Source of the DNA: Gnetum montanum
Lineage: Eukaryota; Streptophyta; Gnetopsida; Gnetales; Gnetaceae
Assembly (NCBI GenBank): GCA_015680685.1
Contig: MNCI01025339.1
Location: forward strand, 95,669 to 137,055
DNA: 41,387 nt
Direction: 5' to 3'
Every line of letters begins with the position of its first letter. The stretch's first letter is position 1. The notes under the pieces are model-generated. The model was not told where the DNA came from and did no database searches. It saw only the letters and a list, made by a program, of their open reading frames with translations. Both the position numbers and the translations under genes were made by a program. Positions 32,241 through 41,387 of this stretch are shown here, piece after piece.

Positions 32241-34670
32241 ATTAGATACAGTGTGGATTAACATAACAATGTGGATCTTAGGAGGTATTTGGTTTGAAGG
32301 GCTCTCAAAAGGATTTGATGTAGAGGATGATGGAGAGATAAAGTGGCTAGCCACATTAGTCTGTGAGGAATTTGGAGAACTATTGGGTCAAAAGAATGGT
32401 CATTTTTGGGATCTGGGTTCCAAACCATTTAGCTAGAAAGTTGGTTATAAGTTGATAGCCTTAGTAATGTTATGTTGTTGTGACTATGGTGGAATTTCAC
32501 CTTGCATAGATGGAGCAAGAGGTAATTGGTTTGAGTGTGGAGGAGCATGTGCTAAAGGATGAGAAGGGTGATATGGATATCGGGTTTTCCATTTAGTAGA
32601 TGGAGAATGAGTTCTATGATACTCTAGAGGGTAGTAGTGGTGCTGAAAGGAAGCATGACTAGAAGAGTCACGTGAAGACATTGGTTGTTGAACATAGTAC
32701 CCATATGGATTTGGCTGCTTGTAAGGGTATTGCTACCTTAGTGGTGGCATCCCCCATGACTGTGAATGTTGCCACTACTAGTACTACTCATATGGTTGCA
32801 GTGAAGCTCCACTTGGATAATAAGCTTGTTGTTGTTGGTGGAACTACCTTGGATTTCCTTAAGGATAAGGCAATCTTCTAGGTTCTTTCCTTCTTACTAG
32901 TCTACCATTCAACACATACACCCTAGACTTCTACAAGTTTGATATGATAGGGCAACATCCTTTAGGATGTTTGTATTGGCAGATGTCACACCCACCATCA
33001 TCATCTGATTCTATCTCCACAACGTTTGCTACTATAGTAAGTTTACTCTTACCCCTTTAGTAAGCATGTTCAGCTTCTTTCTGCCTCCTACGGTTATGGT
33101 CACTATTATGCTCTCTTAATTCTTTTGCAATCTTTAGAGAAGGTTAGAATTTTTCATCTAATGAATCTCACATTTTATCTATGTTGGCCAAATTTTTAGA
33201 CATAGATTTTTGGATTGGAAAGATCTTCCTATTCACCACATCATCAAGTGATGACTCCTCCTCATCATTGTAAAATCAAACCTTCCTTTTTCTAATGGAA
33301 GGATCCCTATTATATTCCTTAGCACTTTTCCATTTCCTCAATTCTCCTTCTTCTTTTTCTATCTACTCTATTAGCCTTTGGATATGATGGGCTCTAAGTT
33401 CTAATAGTCTTCCTTGGGCATAAATCCCAAGAGTTCTTCTCATTTTTAATTTGAGTCCATCTATGATGTGATGAAGTTTTTCCTGTTGAGAATAAACATG
33501 GCTAGGGCAGTAGTATATGAGAGAATGGTATTTTATCATGGTGACATCCAAGGATTCATGTGTTCCTTAATTCCATCCTTGGATCTACCTTCTTAGATTA
33601 GACACTTGGGAGTATGTTTAATATTTATCATTAAATCGCTCTAGCATTGTACTTCACCTATAGATAGATTTCGGCTCCAAGGATTGATACCAGCTTTCTA
33701 CTTCCTTGATGAGTGTTTTGAGAAATAGATTTAATTTTTTCCAATAATTTTTAATATTTTGTAAGGCACAAGCATCATGAAAGACTTGAATATGTGTTTT
33801 TAGATCAGAGTTATATCTCTCCTCAAATCTAGGGATATTTTTCATGTAAAGTCACTTGATTTGACTATCTTTCACATGCCTAGTTGAAATTTTCACTACC
33901 TCTATGATATTCAACACACTCTGAGTTGCCAGCAAAGGCTCATCATCATCATTATTTCGATGATTCCTATGAGGTCTTATACTACCCCTTTATTTATGGT
34001 AGGCTTGGTGATCATTATTGTCTCACTATTTACCTTCATCATGGTTGTGATTTCAGTGACATCTGTCAAAACCAAAAGAGGAAGAAGAAAATGTAGTTGA
34101 AGAGGACAAAGAAGGAGGAGGATTGTCACCATCATGGTGTTTTCCACCTCCTCTATGCTTGTCATGATCATGTTCATTAGCTTTCTTATCATCATGATGC
34201 TTGCCTAAGCCTTTACTTAGACTACCACATTTTCTTGAACCCAGATTGTTAATAGTGGATTGCAGCTTCAAGTTCAAGCTCTCATCACCAATATCAAGGG
34301 GTGACGAATCTTCATGTTGAGAACCCCCAAAGGGAGTATCCTCATTATCATTTTGGTTGAGTAGGAATAAGGGATTGGTGAATCGTTTCTTCTTCATAGC
34401 CTCATGGTGCTTCTCCTTGTGTGGATCTCTCCTATGTTGTGTTTCAGTGGGATGATAGTCCCGGTAGTCATAGTCATGCATAACATACTCTTCTTGAAGA
34501 TCCTAGATTCCCAACCTCCTAAGAGTTTGGAGCAACATCCTAGGCACAGATCAATCAAGAGGCATTACAATGTTTCACCTGGATGAGTATATACTAGCTT
34601 GCATTCTTCAGGAACTAGCGACTTAGTATCATCGGGCTTGTGAGAAGAAGATATTCTTCCATTAAAATAA
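32241..34670 (-). pseudogene. Gypsy-1 gag
   Basis: Broken gag in at least three open pieces. The N-terminal region shares SSSHK..D..KSL with gypsy-2 (about 34620-34660). A His/Asp/Lys-rich linker (HHDDKKANEHDHDKHRGGG, about 34130-34210) follows. The core has MKNIPRFEERYNSD and FHDACALQNI (33780-33845), typical of the retrotransposon gag domain (PxFxGxxxxxxxxxWL type). A Cys/His cluster CDICQYKHPKGCCP (about 32950-33000) sits where a nucleic-acid-binding knuckle is expected. A Tyr/Gln/His-rich tail (YGYYVQQPMSSRDSSSHASF near 32635-32710) is strongly shared with gypsy-2. It is clearly the same gag family as 37650-39900. Confidence 0.8.
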
Positions 34671-34790
34671 GTTATCAGTGTGCTAAAATTATTATATTTA
34701 TTTTTAGAATAATTTTTGACCTTAGAGGTTTGTCCAATGATATTAATGATTTTTATTATACCTAGATAACACACATTTCAAACAAAAGAA
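34671..34790 (-). other. Gypsy-1 leader
   Basis: Short AT-rich leader between primer site and gag. No further motif seen. Confidence 0.5.
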
Positions 34791-34809
34791 TCCTTAGCAA
34801 CAACACAAA
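34791..34809 (-). promoter_or_regulatory. Primer binding site of gypsy-1 (tRNA-Asp type, decayed)
   Basis: The minus strand directly after the LTR reads TTTGTGTTGTTGCTAAGGA. The Athila/Tat tRNA-Asp site is TGGCGCCGTTGCCGGGGA. The conserved GTTGC core and GGA end line up, and almost all differences are C-to-T or G-to-A. Confidence 0.65.
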
Positions 34810-35680
34810 TGATGAGTGGTGAGTACCCCTATGCTCAACCATACGAATCACTAAGCATTCACATGTGGTTGAATTCCATGGATAATATGTCTTCTCATAC
34901 ACTATCCTTTAGGAAGTGAACTTGCCCTAACAGTCATTTGTTATCTTCCTAATTACACTTATAATATGCAAAGGTACGGTTAAGTGTAATCGATGTGTAT
35001 AATTTTTATTATTTTTATGTTTTATGTTTTGGATGCTTAAAATAAAGGATGAAAGAAATGAAGTAATTTAATTACTAATTTAATCTAACTAACTACACCT
35101 AACTAATCCTAACATAAGCACCCATTCCCACCCTCCATATACATCTTGAATATGTTTAGCGCTACTGGGTTGCCAAACATTAAGTGTTACTAGGATTACC
35201 AAGCATCAAGCATATTCTCAAAGTGTTCATACTTATGTGCTTAATTAATAACTACTTAATCTAGCTTATTTTTAGCCTAATTAATCATTTAATTACTTAA
35301 AGCATTAAAGGAAATCACACAAGACATTAAATGCATAAATAAATAAATAATCTATTTCCAAGTGTTGTAAGGTTTATCAAAAAGCTCATCTTTATTGTCA
35401 CACACACTGCTATGCTCAAGTACAATAGTGCTCGAATAAAGATCCATACACTCTTGACTCTTACTATAGGCACTTAGAAAAATATTCTAACTTTCAAATG
35501 ACAAACTATAAGTACGACAAGACATGTCATAAACATGACAGGTAAGCATGTATTTATAGGGTAAAAAGAATACTATGTTGATAGGGCCATGTAAATGCGT
35601 TAAATCATGCATCGATGGGCCCTAGTTGATGAGGCCTAGTTAAAGGGGCCTAGTTGATGTAGCTAATCCATGATTCATCA
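34810..35680 (-). mobile_element. 5' LTR of gypsy-1 (871 bp)
   Basis: Minus strand from TGATGA (35680) to TCATCA (34810), giving perfect 6-base inverted ends. It matches 22773-23640. TATA box CTATAAATAC is at 35550-35559. U3 has a short tandem motif with core CAACTAGGCC at 35616-35660. R/U5 contains a well conserved AT-rich block near 35005-35115. Confidence 0.92.
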
Positions 35681-35776
35681 ATGCCTTAATGTCAAGCATA
35701 TAATACGTCAATGTTAGCAACTCACCACATGAGACCTACTCAAGTTCTTAAGGCCTTTATGTCACACAAACCTGCC
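35681..35776. repeat. Target-site duplication ATGCC (35681-35685) and right part of the ~70-bp tandem repeat
   Basis: The first five bases repeat 22768-22772. The following TTAATGTCAAGCATATAATACGTC continues the repeat unit broken at 22772. A further unit starts with GACCTACTCAAGTTCTTAAG. Joining the halves conceptually restores the repeat period, confirming a clean insertion. Confidence 0.85.
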
Positions 35777-36632
35777 AACTCAAGAAAATTAAATTTTCTA
35801 ATGAAGAAATAAACTTTTTAAAGGTATCTCCACAACTAAATAAGTTTTCTTAGAAGAACATCTGGCATGATACATCAACCTCATTAAAATAAATAAATTT
35901 TCTAAAAACAACTGGATTATGACAATCTCAATCAACCATGCTTTTGAATAAACAACTTAATGCCTTTATTTCTTGAAGTATGTGTAGATTTATAAAAGCA
36001 TTAAAAATGCAAGATAAATAAATAAAATTTTTAAGAGAATGCACACTATGATAATAGATTTTGTACAAATTTGATTGGATTTTCTACAAATAATTAAGAT
36101 GTATAATAAAGTATTAGAATTGTTAAGATGAAATGCAGGAAATAAAGATAGGATAAAGGAAGCAAGAGCAAATTGAAGTTACTTTGAAAGTAAGATTCCC
36201 TTGTTCCTCATCTATAAGTTTTATATGATTCGAGCATTGGTTTTGTTACTTGCCCAAAGGTTATGTAATGTAATAGTCTTGTTCTTTGTCTAATGATCAT
36301 GTTTGAATGTAGATTCCCTCAGCTAAATTATAGAGATATAAATAATATGTATCTAGGATAGTATATATTTATAATTTGGTGAAGAGAATTGCATAAAACC
36401 CTAGTTGAAATAACTCACTATTTGGCTAGATTTAATGTATTTTTATAATAATTTTTGTTAGATATCTTTGATGAGAAGGATAACTAATTTCATGTTTGGT
36501 AATTAAAAAATATTTCTAAATTCTCTTATTGTTTTCCATGCATGCTCCCCATGCCCTTTCGAATTTCCATAATCATGCATTATAATACAAAGACATAAAC
36601 ATAGAAGCTATCGATTTTTTTACATTAGATAT
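35777..36632. other. AT-rich DNA between the two gypsy elements, nothing recognised
   Basis: No ORF, RNA gene or repeat recognised. It is the only non-element DNA between two head-to-head LTRs. Confidence 0.55.
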
Positions 36633-36637
36633 ATTAA
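36633..36637. repeat. Candidate left target-site duplication ATTAA of gypsy-2
   Basis: Five bases directly before the LTR start. The partner would be outside the window, so this is a prediction. Confidence 0.35.
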
Positions 36638-37492
36638 TGATGAGTCATATGGTTTGGCCATGTTGATGGGATGCTATTGACACAACCTTGTTGGTGCAAG
36701 GTTTGATCCATTGACATGTACCTATTTATGGGGCACCCTATTTCACCTATGAATGTGCACCTATTCGCATTTATAGCATTCATTTCATAAGTTACAGCGA
36801 AGCTCTAGCAATTTTTCCATTTAGAAGTTAGAATATTTTTAAGTGTCCATAGTAGGAGTTAAAGAGTGTGCGGATCTTTATTGGGGCACTGTTGTACTTG
36901 AGCACTTCAATGTGTGTGGCAATAAAGATGAGCTTTTTGATTAAACCTTGCAGCACTTGGACTAGATTAAATATCTCCTTTATGTATTTAATATTTCAAG
37001 CAATTTCCCTTAATGGTTTTAAGTAATTAATATAGATAGATTAAATAGTGATTAATTAAAGCACATAAGCATGACCACTTCAAGCATAGGCTTGATGCTT
37101 GGTAATCCTAGTAACACTTAACGTTTGACAACATAGTAGTGTTAAATGTGTTCATGATGTGTACGACAAGTGGGAACGGATGCTTATGTTAGGGTTAGTT
37201 AAGTGTTAGCTAGTTAGAATAATTTAGCAATTAAATACCTTTATTTATTATTCTTTATTCTTAGGAAACTTAGAATATAAAAAGATAAAAATGATAAAAA
37301 TCATATGCCTTAGTTATACTTAACCATACCCTTGTACTCACAAGTGTAACTGGGAAGACAATGATTGCAACAGTTGATTCACCTCTTAGACCAGTGTATG
37401 TAGAAACCTAGAAGTCCTTAGAATTCAACCAGATCATGCATAAATGCTTGCAATTTATATGGTTGGGCATAGGGTCTACTCACTACTCATCA
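36638..37492 (+). mobile_element. 5' LTR of a second gypsy element (gypsy-2, 855 bp)
   Basis: Starts TGATGAGTCAT and ends CTCATCA, with the same 6-base inverted ends as gypsy-1. From about 36820 on it matches the reverse complement of the gypsy-1 LTR. The U3 part is much more diverged, lacking the CAACTAGGCC repeats. The TATA position reads CTATGAATGT (near 36746), a decayed version of CTATAAATAC. Confidence 0.88.
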
Positions 37493-37511
37493 TTAGCACT
37501 ATTGCTAGGGA
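37493..37511 (+). promoter_or_regulatory. Primer binding site of gypsy-2 (tRNA-Asp type, decayed)
   Basis: TTAGCACTATTGCTAGGGA right after the LTR. Against the tRNA-Asp site TGGCGCCGTTGCCGGGGA the differences are essentially all G-to-A or C-to-T. Confidence 0.7.
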
Positions 37512-37649
37512 CTTTTAGTTAGTGACATGCATTATCTAAGAGTTAGTGAAAATTATTTAAGATTGTTGGAATGAACCCTAAAGTCACAATCATTCAAATA
37601 ATAATAATAATTATAATTAAAACACATTATTATTTTCTTCTAGACAAAA
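37512..37649 (+). other. Gypsy-2 leader
   Basis: AT-rich leader with an AATAATAATAATTATAATTA run. No other motif. Confidence 0.5.
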
Positions 37650-39900
37650 ATGTCTTCTTCTCACAAGTGTGATCAATTGAAATCGCTAATGGCCTAAGAA
37701 CTCAAAGTGATGTATACACATCTAGATGAGTTTGTGCTTGATTTCACCTTCATTTTGCACTAGGATGAATAGTTGCAGTGGAGAGACATGGATGGCAACA
37801 TTGTGTTGCTGCTCGATCAATCGGTTCTTGGGATGCTACTCCAAAGTATTAAGAGGTCGGACATCTAGGATCTTCATGAAGAATACGTTGTGTAGGGCCA
37901 TAACTATCAAGGCTACTATCCCACTAAAACACAAGCAAAAGAGATTGACACTAGGAGAAGCATCATGAAGCTATGAAGGGAAAATGATTTACTAACCCCT
38001 TGTTCCTACTAAACCAAAAAGACAATGAGGATCCTTCCTCTAGGAGTTCTTAATATGAAGACTCTTCACCCCTTAAATTTGGTGAAGGGGGATTGAACCC
38101 AAATTTATAGTATTCTATTAATAATCCTAGTTTAAGAAAGAGTGGGTCCCATGATCATGGGGGCTCCAAAAGTGGGAGTCAAGGTAGGGGCTCAGGTAAG
38201 CATCATGATGATGATAAATCTGATGATTGTGGGCATGACAAGAAAAGAGGAGGTGGTAGACACCATGGTGGTGGCAATCCTCCTCCCTCTTCATCCTTTT
38301 CATTTGCATCTTATTCTTCCTCTTATGAATCTAACCAAAACTGCAAAGGGTGAAATTGTGATGGAGGTGAATGACAAGACAATAATGATCATAGGCCCTG
38401 CAATGAATGAAGGGGTAGTAGAGGACATCATAGTTATCATCAAAATTATGATGATGATGAGCCTTTGCTTGCAATTCAAAGTATGTTAAACATTGCAAAG
38501 GTCATGAAAATTTTAACTAGGCATGTGAAAGATAGAAAGATCAAGAGGTTGGATATGAAAAATATCCCTAGATTTGAGGGAGGATATAACTTAGATCCAC
38601 ATACCCATCTTCAAGCCTTTCACGATGGTTGTGCCTTGCAGAACATCGAAAATGATTCCCAAAAACTTAAGCTATTCCCTAGGACACTCATTAAAGAAGC
38701 ATAAAGTTGGTACTAGTTCTTGGAGTTGGAATTAATTTGCAAATGGAGTATGATGCTTGAGCTCTTTAATGATAAATATCAGATGTACTCCTGAGTGTCC
38801 AATTTGAGAAAGTAGATCCAAGGTTGAAAATAGAAAAAACACAAACCCTTGGATGTAGCCATGGGTGAGTACTATTCTCTTTTGCACTAATGCCTTGGCC
38901 ATGGTTATTATCAGTAGTAGCAGCTTCACCATATCATAGATGGGCTCTAGTTAGAAACACAAAGAACTCTTGGGGTCTATGCTGAAGGAAGATTGTCAAA
39001 ACTAAGGGTCCATTAGATCCAAAGGTTGATTGAGTAGATTGCAAAAGAAGGAGAATTTAGAAAATAGAAAAGTGTTGAGGAATATAATTGAGACCCTTCC
39101 ATTAGAAAAAGGAAGGTCTGATTCTATGACAATGAGGGGGAGGCATGACTTGATGAAGTGGTGCAGCAAATAATCTTGCCTATTCAAAATTTTTTTTCTG
39201 AAATTTTAGTCAAGTTGGATAAAATGTGGGAATATTTGGATGAAAAGTTCAAAACTACTCTAAAAATTGCAGAAGATTATAAAGAGCAAAGTAGTGATCA
39301 TGATTGCAAGAGAAGAAAGCTAAACGTGCCTACCAAAGTGGTAAGGGCAAGGCTACTATAGGAGAAGAGGTTGTAGAGTTAGAATTAGATGATGATGATG
39401 GGTGTGACATCTAGAAATATGAATATTCTAAGGGATGTTTCCCTATTGTGTTACATTTGTAGGAGTCTGGGATGTACGCTATGAATCCTAGGCTAGCAAG
39501 AAAGAAAGTGCCCATAAGATTGCCTTATCCTCAAGGCAATCCTAGGTAGTTCCACCAACAACAAGCTTATTATGCAAGTGGAGCTCCACCATAACCATAT
39601 GAGTAGTACCAATAGTGGTAGCACCCATAGTTGTGGGGGATAGCATCATCGAGGCAACATTACCCTTATAGGCAGCAAGATCCATATGGGTATTATGTTC
39701 AACAACCCATGTCTCCACATGACTCTTCTAGTCATGCCTCATTTCAACATCACTACTACCCTTCAAAGTACTACAAATCTCATTCTCCATCTCCTACAGG
39801 GAGTTCCCATATCCTTATCACCTTCATCATCCTTCTATGCATGTTCCTTTTCCCTTAACCTAATTACCACTTGCTTTGTTCATGTAGTGAGAGATTCCAA
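37650..39900 (+). pseudogene. Gypsy-2 gag
   Basis: Begins ATG with SSSHKCDQLKSLMA, then a TAA where the next residue should be Gln. Recognisable parts are HEEYVV and NYQGYYPTKTQ (about 37880-37930), the His/Gly-rich linker (about 38140-38280), MKNIPRFEGGYNLDPHTHL and FHDGCALQNI (38555-38650), and the Tyr/Gln/His tail YGYYVQQPMSPHDSSSHASF (about 39685-39745). The Cys/His cluster corresponding to CDICQYKHPKGCC in gypsy-1 is degraded here (CDI, stop, KYEYSKGC near 39400). Several frames are used, with many stops. Confidence 0.8.
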
Positions 39901-40900
39901 CCCAATCGTAGCAATGTAATGCTACTAGGGTTCTTAACTTACAGTTAACTTCTTAGTCAAGTTGTTTGGAACCTAGACCTTAAAAAAGGACCATTTTTTT
40001 TGAACCAACAGTCCTATAAAGCCCTCATAGACTCATGTGGTTAAAAACCTTGCTTGTTCCTCATCCTTTGCATCCAATCCACTTGAGTTCCCTTCAAACC
40101 AAGCACCTTCCAAAGTGCCTATTGTCATGTTAACCCATGCTATAACTAATTAGATCAAAGCTAGCCACCTTCCCAAGAAATTATTTGATCTTGGAAGTCC
40201 CCTCATTTACCTTCAAATCATCAAGAATGAGCCTTGCAAAGCTCTTCTAGATTTAGGTTTTGGTGTTAATCTAATTTCTCATGAGATGTATAAATCATAG
40301 AACCTGCATCCACTCAAGAAGAGTAACATTATTCTTGAGTTGGAAAATTAGTCCATCACTATTCCATTGGGATTTGGAGGATATTGTGACCACTATTTAT
40401 GGGTGGTCCTATCCTGCTAATTTCCTAGTGATCCATGTTGACAATTACAAGGGGAACTTTTCAATCATCATGGGAAAGGCTTGGCTAAGCACTATTGATG
40501 CACATTTGGGAATTTGAGATCTTTCCTTGGAAATTTTAAAGGAAAATGCATATGGAAAGATCAAGAAGAAGAGAGTTCCATGAATCATGTATAGTGATAT
40601 AGAAATTATGGTCTATCAACAACACATCAATCAAAACATGTAGATAGTGTGTAGATGAATCTAAAATTCAAAGGTGCATGTACGTAGCAGCCGAAAAACA
40701 AGAGGATACCTAGTGGCTAATAGCTGATCCTAAAAGAAACACACTTTGCATGGAACCCACTAAGAGCTTAACATGTGCCTGTGTTGAAGGCATGGATGAA
40801 TTGGAGCAAGTTCATTGACAACTCTCCAATGATGAACCTAATGACACTAACTAGGAAAATTTGGAAATCCATGAAAATTTTATGTAGGAGCCATTAGATT
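39901..40900 (+). pseudogene. Gypsy-2 protease and linker
   Basis: The protease region shows PCKALLDLGFGVNLISHEMY (about 40230-40290). The catalytic Asp is present, but the Ser/Thr of D(S/T)G is Leu. It is followed by VTTIYGWSYPANFLVIHVDN and FSIIMGKAWLSTID (40386-40500). The linker downstream to RT is full of stops. Homologous to 31321-32240 on the minus strand. Confidence 0.8.
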
Positions 40901-41387
40901 TAAAAACTCTACCTACCAAAATGGAGTATGCATTCTTAAATATGGAAAGATGGTGATAATCAATGCCAATCTTGCTCCTGAGTAGAAAAATATCTTGTTG
41001 AGAGTGGTTAACAAATGGCCAATAGCCTTTACTTGGTCATATTCTAAAATTATTGGGATTAATCCTCAGATATGTTAGCATCACATCTATACTTATCCTT
41101 CCATCAAGTCAAAGAGGCAGCTGCAGTGCTAGTTGAACCCAAAGTTGAAGTAGATTGTCAAGGAAGAGATTGAACAATTCCTCAAGGCAAGGTTCATCTA
41201 TTCAATTATGGATAGTGAGTGGGTTATCTCACTTGTAATTATGTCAAAGAAATGTGGCAAGTGGAGGGTATATACTAATTTTAGGTTGTTGAACATGGTG
41301 ATGTTCAAAGATCATTTTCCATTACCTTTTGTGGACTAGATGTTGGACACTATCTTTGGGCATTGCTATTATAGCTTTTTGGATGGT
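40901..41387 (+). pseudogene. Gypsy-2 reverse transcriptase, N-terminal part
   Basis: GNLVIINANL-type linker (about 40945-40980), then KSKRQLQC, stop, LNPKLK, stop, IVKEEIEQFLKARFIYSI (about 41105-41205), SEWVISLVIMSKKCGKWRV (about 41215-41270), FKDHFPLPFVD (about 41307-41338) and YYSFLDG at the window edge. This is the fingers/palm start of a Ty3/gypsy RVT_1 domain. The active site lies beyond the window. Both stops shown are TAG. At the second one gypsy-1 has CAA (Gln). Confidence 0.85.

Larger units (their letters stand above)
22773..35680 (-). mobile_element. Complete but decayed Ty3/gypsy element, Tat/Athila-like (gypsy-1)
   Basis: 12.9 kb including a 333-base gap. On the minus strand it has: 5' LTR 34810-35680, primer site, gag, protease, RT, RNase H, integrase, a ~2 kb spacer, an extra ORF, polypurine tract, and 3' LTR 22773-23640. 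A 5-bp ATGCC target duplication flanks it. Protease-RT-RNase H-integrase order makes it Ty3/gypsy. A primer site like that of tRNA-Asp, the FMDDF form of the RT active site and an extra 3' ORF favour the Tat/Athila group of non-chromoviral elements. All coding parts carry stops. LTRs are clearly diverged from each other, so the insertion is old. Confidence 0.9.
36638..41387 (+). mobile_element. Ty3/gypsy element gypsy-2, left part (continues beyond window)
   Basis: LTR, primer site, gag, protease and the start of RT in order on the plus strand, homologous piece by piece to gypsy-1. It is truncated only by the window end. It lies head-to-head with gypsy-1, 952 bp away. Stops throughout. Confidence 0.88.

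Noticed and set aside
1-41387. Novel defence system, biosynthetic cluster or other host operon
   Set aside because: No such genes are visible. All coding signals are LTR-retrotransposon-derived or unassigned fragments.

Overview
The window is AT-rich, repeat-dense plant nuclear DNA. Ty1/copia and Ty3/gypsy LTR retrotransposons, diverged LTR copies, gags with a Tork/TNT1-like or Tat/Athila-like look and assembly N-gaps all point to a flowering plant, probably a dicot. The wording of the copia gag reminds me of grapevine elements, but the sequence alone cannot prove a species. I see no convincing intact host gene, tRNA, rRNA or CRISPR array. Every long protein signal is retrotransposon-derived and broken by stops, frameshifts or deletions.

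Positions 1-22399 form a tandem array with a unit of about 7.3 kb, present as copies A (1-7320), B (7321 to the gap at 14542), C (15082-19608) and D (19726-22399). Reading left to right, a unit has: a long copia LTR; a ~1.1 kb segment X, interpreted as the original flank of the insertion; a truncated 3' LTR of about 195 bp; a polypurine tract; and a minus-strand copia body (RNase H, RT, integrase, protease and gag, in that order from left to right). D ends with X running straight into unique DNA, which exposes the duplication breakpoint. X was joined to the LTR minisatellite at the shared bases CTTCT. Copy C carries three more internal deletions.

Positions 22582-22772 and 35681-35776 are two halves of a tandem repeat of about 70 bp. 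It is split by a complete, degenerate Ty3/gypsy element (22773-35680, minus strand) with LTRs of about 870 bp, TGATGA/TCATCA-type ends and a 5-bp target duplication ATGCC. From right to left it holds a decayed tRNA-Asp primer site, gag, protease, RT, RNase H and integrase (interrupted by a 333-base gap), then a spacer with a U3-like internal promoter and splice donor, then an extra coiled-coil ORF of unknown function, a polypurine tract and the 3' LTR. The layout resembles large Tat/Athila-group elements.

Positions 36638-41387 are the left part of a second, related gypsy element on the plus strand (LTR, primer site, gag, protease, start of RT), cut by the window end. It lies head-to-head with the first.

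The points most worth following up are the microhomology-bounded tandem array, the internal U3-like promoter with extra ORF in the gypsy element, the transition-dominated decay of primer sites, and a perfect 116-bp inverted duplicate between two single Ns that is probably an assembly error.
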